A stretch of DNA of 64,000 nt from Paenibacillus sp. FSL R5-0490. Lineage in GTDB: Bacteria > Bacillota > Bacilli > Bacillales > Cytobacillaceae. Made by a program: the position numbers and the translations under genes. The DNA is taken from positions 62,001 to 126,000 of the forward strand of contig NZ_MRTQ01000013.1 of the NCBI RefSeq assembly GCF_001956215.1, written 5' to 3'. Positions 24,368 to 33,475 of the stretch are shown here, one piece after another (the stretch's first letter is position 1; every line of letters starts with the position of its first letter). Under the pieces are notes generated by a model that worked only from the letters and a program-made list of their open reading frames with translations, searched no databases and was not told where the DNA came from.

Positions 24368-26158
24368 TTGAGTACTGGAATGTTAGCTTTACTATCTTTA
24401 TTGCCAATTATTGCAGTTGCAGTATTTCTTGTCGGATTGAGATGGCCGGCAAGTAAGGCGATGCCAATCTCATACCTTGTAGCAGTAGTTCTTGCTCTAT
24501 TGGTATGGAAAGTTTCAGGGGCCAAAGTTGCCGCTGCATCCATCAATGGCCTGGTTGTCGCCGGAACACTTCTTTATATTATTTTCGGCGCTATTCTGCT
24601 TCTAAATACCCTTCAGGAAAGCGGCGGTTTAAAAACCATTCGTCAGGGATTCACAGATATATCGCCTGACCGCCGAATACAAGTAATTATCATCGCCTGG
24701 CTGTTTGGTTCTTTCATTGAAGGCGCATCCGGGTTTGGTACTCCAGCCGCAGTAGCTGTTCCGCTTTTAGTTGGCCTTGGTTTTCCGGCTATGGCCGCAG
24801 TTATTGCCGGAATGGTCATTCAAAGTACACCGGTGTCATTTGGTGCTGTAGGCACACCGATGCTTGTCGGCGTTCAGACCGGTTTATCTGGCAATGCCAG
24901 CCTTACCGATAACCTGCTTGGATTAGTAACTCAAATCGCCGGACAAGTAGCTATTCTCCACATGATTGCGGGAACATTAATTCCTTTATTTGTAGTAGCT
25001 TTAATGACAAGATTTTTCGGCAAAAATAAATCATTTACGGAAGGGATAAAAATCTGGAAGTTTGCACTTTTTGCAGCTTTTGCCATGACAATCCCTTACG
25101 TTATTGTAGCAAATGTCCTTGGACCTGAATTCCCATCTATGATCGGGGGATTAGCTGGTTTAGCAATTGTTGTTTTTGCAGCTAAAAAAGGCTTTCTTAT
25201 GCCGCCAAAGGATCAGGTTTGGGATTTCGAAGAGAAATCCAAGTGGAATCCTGAATGGACTGGAAAGCTGGAAATTAAAGCTGTTGCTCACAAGAGCGGA
25301 AGCATGAGCATGATGCGTGCATGGACGCCATATGTTTTAGTCGGCCTGTTTTTAGTAATGTCGAGACTGAAATCGCTTCCATTTTTAGAGTGGCTTCAGG
25401 CGTGGACGGTCAAATTTGAAAACATTTTTGATTCCGGCATCACTTCAAGCTTCCAGCCGCTGTATTTGCCGGGAACGATTTTTATTCTTGTATCTGTTAT
25501 CACATATTTCATCCATGGAATGAATGCAAGTTCATACAAAAAAGCCTGGGCAGATTCAGGAAAGACCACTGTAGCTGCTTCAACAGCCTTAATTTTCACG
25601 GTTCCGATGGTACAGGTATTTATCAACACCGGCGGGGGAGAAGCAGGCTATAATCAGATGCCGATCGAGCTCGCGAACGGTGCTGCGGCGCTTGCGGGAG
25701 AATTCTGGCCGTTTTTTGCCACCTTCATTGGGGGCATCGGTGCCTTTATTGCCGGAAGTAATACCGTCAGTAATATGATGTTTGCATTATTCCAATATGA
25801 CGTCGGCTCACAGATCGGGGTGGATGCAACCTGGATTGTAGCCCTTCAGGCAGTCGGAGGAGCAGCTGGGAACATGATTTGTGTGCATAACGTCGTTGCT
25901 GCATCAGCTGTTGTGGGACTTGTCGGAAAAGAAGGCGCTGTCATCCGCAAAACGTTATTCCCATTCTTCTACTACGCCCTGCTGGCAGGATCTGTAGGTT
26001 ACTCGATTGTCTGGTATTCGCAAAAAGGGATTTTCAATATCGGTTCCTTCATTGCAGTTGCCATAGCAGTCGCAGCTGTTTATATAATTGCAACAAATAA
26101 CAGGCGTTCCAACATGATTTTGCCTCCGCCACCGGTGAATGTGAAATCTGCTAAATAA
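24368..26158 (+). CDS. L-lactate/glycolate permease, LctP/GlcA family
   Basis: The protein is 596 aa from TTG 24368, eight bases after AAAGGGGGA; the open frame starts at 24323. It is very hydrophobic with about 12-14 helices. Family features are [37 protein letters not shown] and [14 protein letters not shown]. LctP/LldP/GlcA proteins are proton symporters for L-lactate, D-lactate and glycolate. The neighbouring glycolate oxidase and malate synthase G favour glycolate. It has its own promoter, a palindromic operator and a terminator, so it can be induced separately from the oxidase. Confidence 0.9.
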   Translation: MSTGMLALLSLLPIIAVAVFLVGLRWPASKAMPISYLVAVVLALLVWKVSGAKVAAASINGLVVAGTLLYIIFGAILLLNTLQESGGLKTIRQGFTDISPDRRIQVIIIAWLFGSFIEGASGFGTPAAVAVPLLVGLGFPAMAAVIAGMVIQSTPVSFGAVGTPMLVGVQTGLSGNASLTDNLLGLVTQIAGQVAILHMIAGTLIPLFVVALMTRFFGKNKSFTEGIKIWKFALFAAFAMTIPYVIVANVLGPEFPSMIGGLAGLAIVVFAAKKGFLMPPKDQVWDFEEKSKWNPEWTGKLEIKAVAHKSGSMSMMRAWTPYVLVGLFLVMSRLKSLPFLEWLQAWTVKFENIFDSGITSSFQPLYLPGTIFILVSVITYFIHGMNASSYKKAWADSGKTTVAASTALIFTVPMVQVFINTGGGEAGYNQMPIELANGAAALAGEFWPFFATFIGGIGAFIAGSNTVSNMMFALFQYDVGSQIGVDATWIVALQAVGGAAGNMICVHNVVAASAVVGLVGKEGAVIRKTLFPFFYYALLAGSVGYSIVWYSQKGIFNIGSFIAVAIAVAAVYIIATNNRRSNMILPPPPVNVKSAK

Positions 26159-26169
26159 GAACACTTTGG

Positions 26170-26203
26170 ACTGGTTTAGCCCTTTGGCTGAACCAGTTTT
26201 TTT
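26170..26203 (+). terminator. Terminator after permease
   Basis: ACTGGTTTAGCC pairs with GGCTGAACCAGT and is followed by seven T. Confidence 0.9.
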
Positions 26204-26253
26204 CTTTTTATAAAAAGTTTAATTTCCCCCTTCTCTTTTCCAATTACTTGTAA

Positions 26254-26294
26254 TATAATCTAACTGTGTTAACTGTACTAGGAATCATAGTACA
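26254..26294 (+). promoter_or_regulatory. Promoter -10 and palindromic operator of the GntR/ABC operon
   Basis: TATAAT lies at 26254-26259 without a strong -35. TGTACTA (26274-26280) and TAGTACA (26288-26294) form a perfect 7-bp inverted repeat with a 7-base spacer beginning near the expected transcription start. This is the usual place for autorepression by a YtrA-type GntR regulator. Confidence 0.6.
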
Positions 26295-26318
26295 CTGCAT
26301 ACAGATGGGAGGGCAAGC

Positions 26319-26717
26319 ATGTTTGAATTGGATGTAAGGAGCCGAAAACCTATATATGAACAGCTGGTTGAGCGGCTTAAAGAGCTGATCATCACAGAGG
26401 TCTTAACAGCAGATGAACAGCTGCCTTCCGTTCGCATGCTGGCCCAGCAGCTGACGATCAATCCTAATACCATTCAGAAGGCATATAGGGAGCTTGAGTC
26501 CCAGGGCTATATTTATTCCATAAAAGGGAAGGGCAGTTTTGTCAGTGCAGCGACACCCAATCTGAACAGCGAAAAAATAGAAAAAGTGAAAAATGAAATT
26601 TCAAAGCTTTTATCAGAAGCTTTGTACCTTGGAATCACAAAAAATGAATTATACAAGCTCATTCAGGAAATAGAAGCAGCTATAGGAGGAGGGATAGACG
26701 ATGATCAAAATCCGTAA
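26319..26717 (+). CDS. GntR family regulator, YtrA subfamily (YhcF-like)
   Basis: The protein is 132 aa behind GGGAGGGCAAGC. The winged helix is QLPSVRMLAQQLTINPNTIQ (about residues 40-59), followed by a short helical tail instead of a large effector domain, which defines the YtrA subfamily. Such regulators repress their own operon with a linked ABC transporter, often responding to cell-envelope antibiotics. The gene overlaps the ATP-binding gene by 17 bases. A palindrome at 26274-26294 is its likely operator. Confidence 0.88.
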   Translation: MFELDVRSRKPIYEQLVERLKELIITEVLTADEQLPSVRMLAQQLTINPNTIQKAYRELESQGYIYSIKGKGSFVSAATPNLNSEKIEKVKNEISKLLSEALYLGITKNELYKLIQEIEAAIGGGIDDDQNP

Positions 26718-27597
26718 CGTGCGGAAATCCTTCGAGGAGATGGATGCTGTCGAAGATGTCTGCATCGAAGTGAATAAAGGGTCCATATACGGCTTGCTTG
26801 GATCCAATGGAGCCGGTAAGACAACACTTTTAAAGCTGTTGGCAGGCATTTATGCAGAGGATGAAGGAAGCATTGCCATTGACGGCCAGCCGGTGTTCGA
26901 AAACCCGCAAATGAAAAATAAGATCTTTTTTATTCAGGATCATCCCTATTTTCTGCCTCAATATACCGTTAAGCAGATGGCGCAATTCTATAAAAATATT
27001 TACAGCATGTGGGATGAAGAACGCTTTGAAGATCTGGCTGCCATTTTTGAAATGGATATACATAAAAAGATTCATAGATTCTCCAAAGGTATTCAGCGGC
27101 AGGCTGCTTTTATCCTTGCTTTGTCTGCCAGGCCGGAAGTGTTAATTTTGGATGAGCCTATGGACGGGCTTGATCCCGTAATGAGGAAGAAAGTGAAAAG
27201 CCTGCTGATTGATGAGGTTGCTGAAAGAGAAATGACCATTCTTATTTCCTCTCATAATCTTCGCGAAGTTGAAGATCTATGTGATTTTGTTGGCATTATG
27301 CATAATGGACGGATGATTCTGGAAAAAGATCTTGATGACCTTAAAACAGATACTCATAAAATTCAGGTTGCCTTTAAAGGATCTGTACCAGCCATTTTCG
27401 ACCCGCTGAAAATCCTTTATAAAGAAAAAAGAGGCAGCATCATGATCTGCATTGTAAAAGGAGATGCGAAGGAAATATCGTCATATGTAGAACAATTTAA
27501 ACCAGTGATATTCGATATGCTTCCCCTGACATTAGAGGAGATTTTCATTTATGAAATGGGGGACATTGGATATGCAGTCCAAAACATTCTTGATTAA
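26701..27597 (+). CDS. ABC transporter ATP-binding protein
   Basis: The protein is 298 aa; its start lies inside the GntR gene behind GGAGGAGGGATAGACG. Walker A is GSNGAGKTTLL (about residues 38-48). The signature is degenerate, FSKGIQRQ, as in YtrB/YhcG-like exporters. Walker B is VLILDEPMDGLDP and the switch His lies in ISSHNLREVED. A C-terminal extension of about 80 residues ends just before the permease. It probably powers the adjacent nine-helix permease. The substrate is unknown; defence against envelope-active compounds is the usual association. Confidence 0.88.
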   Translation: MIKIRNVRKSFEEMDAVEDVCIEVNKGSIYGLLGSNGAGKTTLLKLLAGIYAEDEGSIAIDGQPVFENPQMKNKIFFIQDHPYFLPQYTVKQMAQFYKNIYSMWDEERFEDLAAIFEMDIHKKIHRFSKGIQRQAAFILALSARPEVLILDEPMDGLDPVMRKKVKSLLIDEVAEREMTILISSHNLREVEDLCDFVGIMHNGRMILEKDLDDLKTDTHKIQVAFKGSVPAIFDPLKILYKEKRGSIMICIVKGDAKEISSYVEQFKPVIFDMLPLTLEEIFIYEMGDIGYAVQNILD

Positions 27598-29527
27598 AAA
27601 GGAAATTATAAAAACGATCTTCAGAAGTATCGGCTGGATTTCCATTTTATATTTTCTCGGTCTGTTCTTTGCCATTCCTCTTGATATCATAATGAATTCT
27701 TCAGAGGAACAGCGGAAATTCCTGGACATTGACAATCTGTTTCAATACAGCTTCCAGCTGCAAATTATATTTAATATATCAGTACCGGTGGCCTTGTCTG
27801 TATTCTTATTCAGATATACACAGGTAAAACAATATAGCGATTTAATACACAGTCTGCCGGTTAAAAGGGAGTCCATTTTCCATCAATATGCTTTAACAGG
27901 AATCCTGTTCTTAATTTTGCCGGTTATACTCATTGCTTTAATTGTCCTGGTTCTTTACCAGCCTATGAATTTGCAGGATTTTTATTCAATGGGGGAGATC
28001 CTCAATTGGGTGGGCATCACTCTTTTATTTAATATTGTGATTTACCTTGCAGGTGTCTCTGTCGGAATGCTGACGGGATTATCTGCGGTACAGGGTGCCT
28101 TAACTTATATCTTTCTCCTGCTCCCTGTTGGACTGATCATTTTAGTTTCTATTAATTTGCCTTTCTATTTATTCGGCTTTCCTGGCCAATATTACATGGA
28201 AAGCAAATTAGAAAAGTTCTCTCCCTTGATTGCATTTACGCAAATGAATATGCGCACACCGTCAAATGTGGAGACTGCCGTTTATCTGATACTTATTGTG
28301 ACTCTGTATTTTCTTGGCTTGCAGATCTATAAAAGGAGAAAAATGGAGGCCGTTTCCCACGCGCTTGTTTTTCCGTTAACAAAGCCCATTTTTAAATTTG
28401 GTGTAACTTTTTGCGCGATGCTCCTCGGGGGAGGTTATTTCGGTGAGATGCAGGGCGGAACGAGCTGGATAATAGCGGGATATGTGTTTGGAGCGTTGAT
28501 TGGATATACAGCGGCCGAAATGGTTCTTCAGAAATCATGGCGAGTGACTATTCATGTAAAAGGATTGATGGTCTATACAGTCATAATGGCGGCTTTATTC
28601 CTCTTATTCCAATTTGACTTGACTCAGTATGAAAAAAGCATACCAAGGGGAAATGAAATTGAGCGGGTTCATTTCAGCGAGAGTTTTCACTTTTATAATG
28701 AGATTGATCATGAGCAACCGCTATATTTAAAAGAATACGAGAATATTGATTTGGTCAGAAGGTTTCATGAAAAGCTGGTAAAAGATGAAAACAGACAGGC
28801 GCAGATTTCTGGCCGCGGTTCCGTTTTTATTGTGTATGAACTTAAGAATGGCGAAAAGGTGGTCCGCAATTACAGCATTAACAAAAGGGAATATAAGCCA
28901 TTTCTTAAGCTGATATATGAATCGGATGAATATAAAATGGCAACAAATGAAATCTATCAGGTATCAGCAGATGATACTACGAAAATCACGATTACCCCAT
29001 CCGGGCCAGTTTCAAAGCGGGCTGTCATTACAGATAAAGAAGAACTAAAAGAAGCTGTTGAGCTATTGACTGAGGAAGTGGATGCTGCTTCTTATGAGGA
29101 GCTTCGGGGAATTGACGAGCCATATGCGCATATTGAAATTTATTATAATGGCAGCAAAAAAGCTTATATGACCTGGAATCCTTCTTATACAAGATTTGAG
29201 AAATGGCTGGAAGAAAAGTCATTGCTGAATGATGCAAAAGTGAATAGCAATGATATTTCTTATGCACTGGCTGTTAGAGAAAAGGATATCGATATTAACT
29301 ATGCGGAAGGGTACTCTTATGAGGAAATATTTGATGAGATGAATGACAGTAAAACCTCCATCAAAATTACGGATAAGAAACAAATAGAAAGCGGTTTGAG
29401 GAATTCAAACGGAAACATTGAAGGAGACTACATTATTGCCTTCTATTTTGATGAACAAAGATCAATTGATATTAAGAGCTTTACTGAAAAAACAGTGCCG
29501 GATTTTATAAAAGAACGGCTCCAATAA
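27572..29527 (+). CDS. ABC-2 type permease with large extracytoplasmic C-terminal domain
   Basis: The protein is 651 aa from ATG 27572, overlapping the ATPase gene by 26 bases; the frame opens at 27551, and GGGGG at 27557-27561 favours 27572. Residues about 15-350 hold nine or so membrane helices. Residues about 350-651 are hydrophilic, with no cysteines that I noticed and an alternating beta/helical pattern (ENGEK-like and ITDKEEL segments), and should lie outside the membrane. The extra domain could be a sensor or substrate receptor. It resembles B. subtilis YtrC/YtrD-type or DUF6449-type permeases; the exact family is not certain. Confidence 0.78.
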   Translation: MQSKTFLIKKEIIKTIFRSIGWISILYFLGLFFAIPLDIIMNSSEEQRKFLDIDNLFQYSFQLQIIFNISVPVALSVFLFRYTQVKQYSDLIHSLPVKRESIFHQYALTGILFLILPVILIALIVLVLYQPMNLQDFYSMGEILNWVGITLLFNIVIYLAGVSVGMLTGLSAVQGALTYIFLLLPVGLIILVSINLPFYLFGFPGQYYMESKLEKFSPLIAFTQMNMRTPSNVETAVYLILIVTLYFLGLQIYKRRKMEAVSHALVFPLTKPIFKFGVTFCAMLLGGGYFGEMQGGTSWIIAGYVFGALIGYTAAEMVLQKSWRVTIHVKGLMVYTVIMAALFLLFQFDLTQYEKSIPRGNEIERVHFSESFHFYNEIDHEQPLYLKEYENIDLVRRFHEKLVKDENRQAQISGRGSVFIVYELKNGEKVVRNYSINKREYKPFLKLIYESDEYKMATNEIYQVSADDTTKITITPSGPVSKRAVITDKEELKEAVELLTEEVDAASYEELRGIDEPYAHIEIYYNGSKKAYMTWNPSYTRFEKWLEEKSLLNDAKVNSNDISYALAVREKDIDINYAEGYSYEEIFDEMNDSKTSIKITDKKQIESGLRNSNGNIEGDYIIAFYFDEQRSIDIKSFTEKTVPDFIKERLQ

Positions 29528-29561
29528 ATTCGGGAGAAGTTTACAGGAGAGGGGGATTACA

Positions 29562-30083
29562 GTGAAAAAACCTTCAATGGATATGAGGGAAATCTGCAGA
29601 CTCTACAATAAGCGGCTTTATCATATTGCTTACAGCATAACCCGGGATCATTATCTGGCACAGGATGTGGTACAGGAAACACTGATCAAGGCGTATAAAA
29701 AAATGGACAGCATAGATGATCAGGATAAGCTGGGATCATGGTTATCTTCAATAGCGACCAGAACCGCAATAGATTTTGTGCGAAAAGAAAGAAGGACTAA
29801 TGAGAGGATACAGGATTCCGTTGATTTTGAAAACTGCATGCAAAGCAGATACAGCGATACCGGGCAGGAAGCAGAGATCAATATGCTTCAAGAGCAGATA
29901 TACGCTTATGTGGATTCCCTCTCCTATGAACAGAAAAGGGTTTTCCTGCTTAAAACAAAGCATGGACTGAAAGAAAGAGAAATAGCGGACATTCTCCATC
30001 TCAACCCAAACACTGTCAAAACAAAACTATATCGGGTCAGACAGCATCTGAGAGAAATTCTTGCTGATCGCAATTTGGCATAG
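29562..30083 (+). CDS. ECF-type RNA polymerase sigma factor
   Basis: The protein is 173 aa from a GTG behind GAGAGGGGGATTACA. Region 2 is residues about 8-75 (YNKRLYHIAYSITRDHYLAQDVVQETLIKA split by the usual DVVQET motif; WLSSIATRTAIDFVRK). Region 4 is about 118-170, with a helix-turn-helix in EREIADILHLNPNTVKTKLY. It starts 34 bases after the permease and ends at a terminator, so it belongs to the ABC operon. No anti-sigma factor gene follows, which is unusual; the permease C-terminal domain is a speculative candidate for that role. Confidence 0.85.
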   Translation: MKKPSMDMREICRLYNKRLYHIAYSITRDHYLAQDVVQETLIKAYKKMDSIDDQDKLGSWLSSIATRTAIDFVRKERRTNERIQDSVDFENCMQSRYSDTGQEAEINMLQEQIYAYVDSLSYEQKRVFLLKTKHGLKEREIADILHLNPNTVKTKLYRVRQHLREILADRNLA

Positions 30084-30085
30084 AA

Positions 30086-30117
30086 AAACAGCTTCTGAAA
30101 AGGAGCTGTTTTTTTTG
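30086..30117 (+). terminator. Terminator of the GntR-ABC-sigma operon
   Basis: AACAGCTTC pairs imperfectly with GGAGCTGTT and is followed by eight T. Confidence 0.8.
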
Positions 30118-30221
30118 TGCAATAACAAGAATTGATAATTAATCAGCCATTCAGCAGGAAAATCACCATTGCAAATGGAAATGACTTCATAGAAAACCTG
30201 ATTAATAAGAGGAGGTTCATT

Positions 30222-30989
30222 ATGGAAGTGAAAGAATGCAGAGCCATAATCACTGGCGGGGCTTCAGGGCTTGGTGAGGCGACAGTGAGAAAAATAGCCG
30301 GATGCGGAGGGAAGGTCCTTATTGCAGATTTAGCGGAAGATCGGGCAGCTCACCTTAACAGTGAACTGGGTGAAAATGTTCTTTTTATGAAAACGGATGT
30401 GACAAAAGAAGAAGACGTACAGAGGGCAGTGGCATTTGCTTCTGAACAATTTGGCAGCATTAATACTGCAGTTAACTGCGCCGGCATCGGAATTGCCGCA
30501 AAGCTGCTGGGCCGAAAGGGCGTCCATTCTCTGGACATGTTCCAAAAGGTCATTATGATTAATCTGATCGGGACTTTTAATGTCATTCGTCTGGCGGCTG
30601 AACAAATGGCAAAGAATGACCCGAATGATCAAGGAGAAAGAGGTGTGATTATTAATACGGCTTCAGTCGCAGCCTTTGAAGGACAAATTGGCCAGGCAGC
30701 CTATAGTGCATCCAAAGGAGGAGTGGTTGGAATGACCCTGCCGATCGCCAGGGAGCTTTCGGGATATGGGATTCGTGTAATGACGATTGCCCCTGGATTG
30801 TTTAACACTCCCATGTTTGAATCACTGCCTCAGGAGGCGAGGGATTCATTGGGGAAAATGGTGCCCTTTCCTTCAAGGCTTGGATATCCTGAGGAGTATG
30901 CCAGGCTGGCTGAAAGTATATTAGTGAATCCGATGCTGAATGGAGAGACGATCAGGCTGGATGGCGGCATCCGAATGCAGCCGAAGTAA
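30222..30989 (+). CDS. SDR family 3-hydroxyacyl-CoA dehydrogenase (HSD17B10-like)
   Basis: The protein is 255 aa from ATG 30222 behind AAGAGGAGG; the open frame reaches back to 30132 with no RBS. It is a classical short-chain dehydrogenase with TGGASGLGEA (NAD loop), NCAG near residue 85, catalytic Ser148 and YSASK (Tyr161, Lys165). The insertion around KLLGRKGVHSLDMFQ and the APGLFNTPMFESLP segment resemble type II 3-hydroxyacyl-CoA dehydrogenases, which act on straight and 2-methyl-branched substrates. It precedes acyl-CoA dehydrogenase and thiolase genes, fitting the third step of beta-oxidation. Confidence 0.85.
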   Translation: MEVKECRAIITGGASGLGEATVRKIAGCGGKVLIADLAEDRAAHLNSELGENVLFMKTDVTKEEDVQRAVAFASEQFGSINTAVNCAGIGIAAKLLGRKGVHSLDMFQKVIMINLIGTFNVIRLAAEQMAKNDPNDQGERGVIINTASVAAFEGQIGQAAYSASKGGVVGMTLPIARELSGYGIRVMTIAPGLFNTPMFESLPQEARDSLGKMVPFPSRLGYPEEYARLAESILVNPMLNGETIRLDGGIRMQPK

Positions 30990-31076
30990 CTCAGTGAACC
31001 TTGAAAGAAAGTTTTTTAAAAAATGAATTTTAAATGTTCTAAAAATATAGTTAATTATTGTACAATATAATTGTAA

Positions 31077-31090
31077 GCCTTTACAAAGGC
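31077..31090. promoter_or_regulatory. Inverted repeat in the leader of the acyl-CoA dehydrogenase gene
   Basis: GCCTTT and AAAGGC flank two bases in the gap 30990-31145. AT-rich -10-like sequences (TACAAT, TATAAT) lie just upstream at about 31060-31072. It may be an operator within a promoter for the four downstream genes, but no known fatty-acid regulator consensus is matched. Confidence 0.3.
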
Positions 31091-31145
31091 GATAGATAAT
31101 ACTTTGTGTTATGCCAAAAAAATATTAGTTTCGGAGGTTCATAGT

Positions 31146-32291
31146 ATGGCTGCGACATACCTGCAGGAAGAGCATGAAATTTTTAGAGAATCTCTGCGAA
31201 AGTTCTTAGAGAAAGAAGCCTATCCGAACTATGACAAATGGGAAGAGGACAGGATCATTCCCCGTGAGTTTTGGCGCAAGTTGGGGGAACAGGGTTTTTT
31301 ATGCCCTGATATCGAAGAAAAGTATGGCGGAAGCAATGTTGATTGGGGCTTCTCAGTCATAATTAATGAAGAACTTGAACGGGTTGGGTCCGGCATGGTG
31401 GGAATTGGGCTCCACAATGATATCGTCGTCCCATACATTACTGCTTATGGAACCGATGAACAAAAGGAAAAGTGGCTTCCAAAGTGTGCGGCGGGTGAAT
31501 TCATTACGGCAATAGCCATGACTGAACCTGGCGCCGGCTCTGATTTAGCAGGCATCAGAACGACAGCAAGACTTGAAGGGGACCATTACATAGTGAATGG
31601 CGAAAAGACCTTTATTACCAATGGAATACATTCAGATTTAATCATCATAGCCTGTAAAACAGATCCCCATGCAGTCCCCCGGCATAAAGGCGTAAGCCTG
31701 CTTGCGGTCGAGAGGGGAACAGAGGGGTTTTCAAGAGGGAGGAAATTAAACAAGGTCGGTCTTCATTGTCAGGATACGGCAGAGTTAATTTTTGAAGATT
31801 GCAGAGTTCCGAGAGAAAACCTGATCGGCGAAGAAGGAAAAGGTTTTCTATATTTAATGGAAAAGCTGCAGCAGGAAAGGCTTGTCGTGGCAATTGCTGC
31901 CCAGGTGGCTGCAGAGGAAATGCTTAATTTAACAATAAATTATGTAAAGAATCGCGAGGCATTCGGAAAACCGGTCAGCCAGTTTCAGAACACTCAATTT
32001 AAAATAGCCGAAATGGCAACAGATATTGAAATGGGAAGGGTGTTCCTTGACCAACTGATCACAGAGCATATGGCAGGAATAAATGTAGTTACAAAGGTCT
32101 CCATGGCGAAATGGAAGCTGACGGAAAATGCCCGTAAAATTGCAGTTGAATGCATGCAGCTTCATGGCGGCTATGGCTATATGGAAGAATACGAGATTGC
32201 AAGGAGGTTCAGAGATATACCAGTCGCCAGTATATATGCAGGCACAAATGAAATCATGAAAACGATTATTGCGAAAAACATGGGTTTATAG
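31146..32291 (+). CDS. Acyl-CoA dehydrogenase, long-chain (LCAD) type
   Basis: The protein is 381 aa from ATG 31146 behind CGGAGG. FAD and substrate motifs are AMTEPGAGSDLAGIRTTA and FITNGIHSDLIIIACKT, with a C-terminal HGGYGYMEEYEIARRFRD. The position that carries the catalytic Glu in medium-chain enzymes (YEGT) is YAGTNEIMK here. Glu244 in LQQERLVVA sits where LCAD and isovaleryl-CoA dehydrogenases keep their base. It should therefore be active, with LCAD-type specificity, on long or branched acyl-CoAs. It transfers electrons to ETF. The thiolase starts 12 bases after the stop. Confidence 0.9.
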   Translation: MAATYLQEEHEIFRESLRKFLEKEAYPNYDKWEEDRIIPREFWRKLGEQGFLCPDIEEKYGGSNVDWGFSVIINEELERVGSGMVGIGLHNDIVVPYITAYGTDEQKEKWLPKCAAGEFITAIAMTEPGAGSDLAGIRTTARLEGDHYIVNGEKTFITNGIHSDLIIIACKTDPHAVPRHKGVSLLAVERGTEGFSRGRKLNKVGLHCQDTAELIFEDCRVPRENLIGEEGKGFLYLMEKLQQERLVVAIAAQVAAEEMLNLTINYVKNREAFGKPVSQFQNTQFKIAEMATDIEMGRVFLDQLITEHMAGINVVTKVSMAKWKLTENARKIAVECMQLHGGYGYMEEYEIARRFRDIPVASIYAGTNEIMKTIIAKNMGL

Positions 32292-32303
32292 GGAGGAGTA
32301 TAT

Positions 32304-33455
32304 ATGCGTGAAGCTGTCATTGTCGAAGGGGTCAGAACACCAGTAGGAAGAAAAAACGGCTTATTAAAGGACATCAGGGCAGATGATTTGGCTGCAGAAG
32401 CGTTAAAGGCACTTGTGAAACGTGCAGGCCTGAAGCCGGAAATGATTGATGATGTCATTCTTGGCTGTGTCTCGCAAATAGGCGAGCAAACAGGGGATAT
32501 TGCAAGGGTAGCTGCATTAATCGCAGGGTTTCCGATTGAAGTGCCGGGTACAACCATTGACCGCCAATGCGGATCCAGCCAGCAGGCTGTTCACTTTGCA
32601 GCTCAGGCTATTTTAGCAGGGGATATGGATATTGTGATCGCAGGAGGGGTCGAAAGCATGTCCCGTGTTCCTATCGGCTCCAGCTATCAGGGGGTCGGTT
32701 TCAGTGAAAAACTGACAGACAGACATGAAATCATCCACCAGGGCTTATCAGCTGAACGCATTGCTGAAAAATATGGATTTACAAGAGAAGAGCTGGACCG
32801 CTATTCATTTGAGAGTCATCAGAAGGCTTTAAATGCCCAGGCTGAAGGCCGGTTTGAGAGAGAGATTTCACCATTGGATGTGACAATGTCTGATGGACAG
32901 CTTTTGACGGTAACAGAAGACGCTGGACCGAGAAAGGAAACCTCTCTGGAAGTATTGGCAAGCTTAAAAACTGTTTTTAAAGAGAATGGTATGATTCATG
33001 CAGGAAATTCCAGCCAAATTAGCGATGGAGCGGCAGCCCTATTAATTATGTCGCGTGAAAAGGCAGAGGAGCTTGGTATGAAACCAAGGTTCAAAATCCT
33101 TGCACGTACGGCAGTAGGATCAGATCCTACTTTAATGCTGACTGGACCAATAGCTGCAACAGAAAATGCGTTAAAAAAAGCAGGACTGGCTATTGAGGAC
33201 ATCGATGTGTTCGAAGTGAACGAAGCATTCGCTCCTGTACCGCTTGCCTGGCTGAAAGAAACAGGTGCGGATCCGGCAAAGCTTAATCCAAATGGGGGTG
33301 CCATTGCACTCGGCCATCCTTTAGGCGGAAGCGGTGCACGGCTGATGGTCACCATGATGCATGAACTCGAAAGAACAGGAGGGCGCTATGGACTGCAGAC
33401 GATGTGTGAAGGTCTTGGGATGGCGAATGCGACTATTATTGAACGATTAGATTGA
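32304..33455 (+). CDS. Thiolase (acetyl-CoA acyltransferase)
   Basis: The protein is 383 aa behind GGGAGGAGTATAT. The catalytic residues are present: Cys89 in DRQCGSSQQAV, His338 in GGAIALGHPLGGSG and Cys368 in QTMCEGLGMANA. NEAFAPVPLAW is the conserved NEAFA box. It cleaves 3-ketoacyl-CoA with CoA to acetyl- or propionyl-CoA. It sits between the acyl-CoA dehydrogenase and an acyl-CoA ligase that overlaps it slightly or follows within 20 bases, so it acts in the same beta-oxidation pathway. Confidence 0.9.
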   Translation: MREAVIVEGVRTPVGRKNGLLKDIRADDLAAEALKALVKRAGLKPEMIDDVILGCVSQIGEQTGDIARVAALIAGFPIEVPGTTIDRQCGSSQQAVHFAAQAILAGDMDIVIAGGVESMSRVPIGSSYQGVGFSEKLTDRHEIIHQGLSAERIAEKYGFTREELDRYSFESHQKALNAQAEGRFEREISPLDVTMSDGQLLTVTEDAGPRKETSLEVLASLKTVFKENGMIHAGNSSQISDGAAALLIMSREKAEELGMKPRFKILARTAVGSDPTLMLTGPIAATENALKKAGLAIEDIDVFEVNEAFAPVPLAWLKETGADPAKLNPNGGAIALGHPLGGSGARLMVTMMHELERTGGRYGLQTMCEGLGMANATIIERLD

Positions 33456-33475
33456 AAAAATGGGGAGGAATGAAA

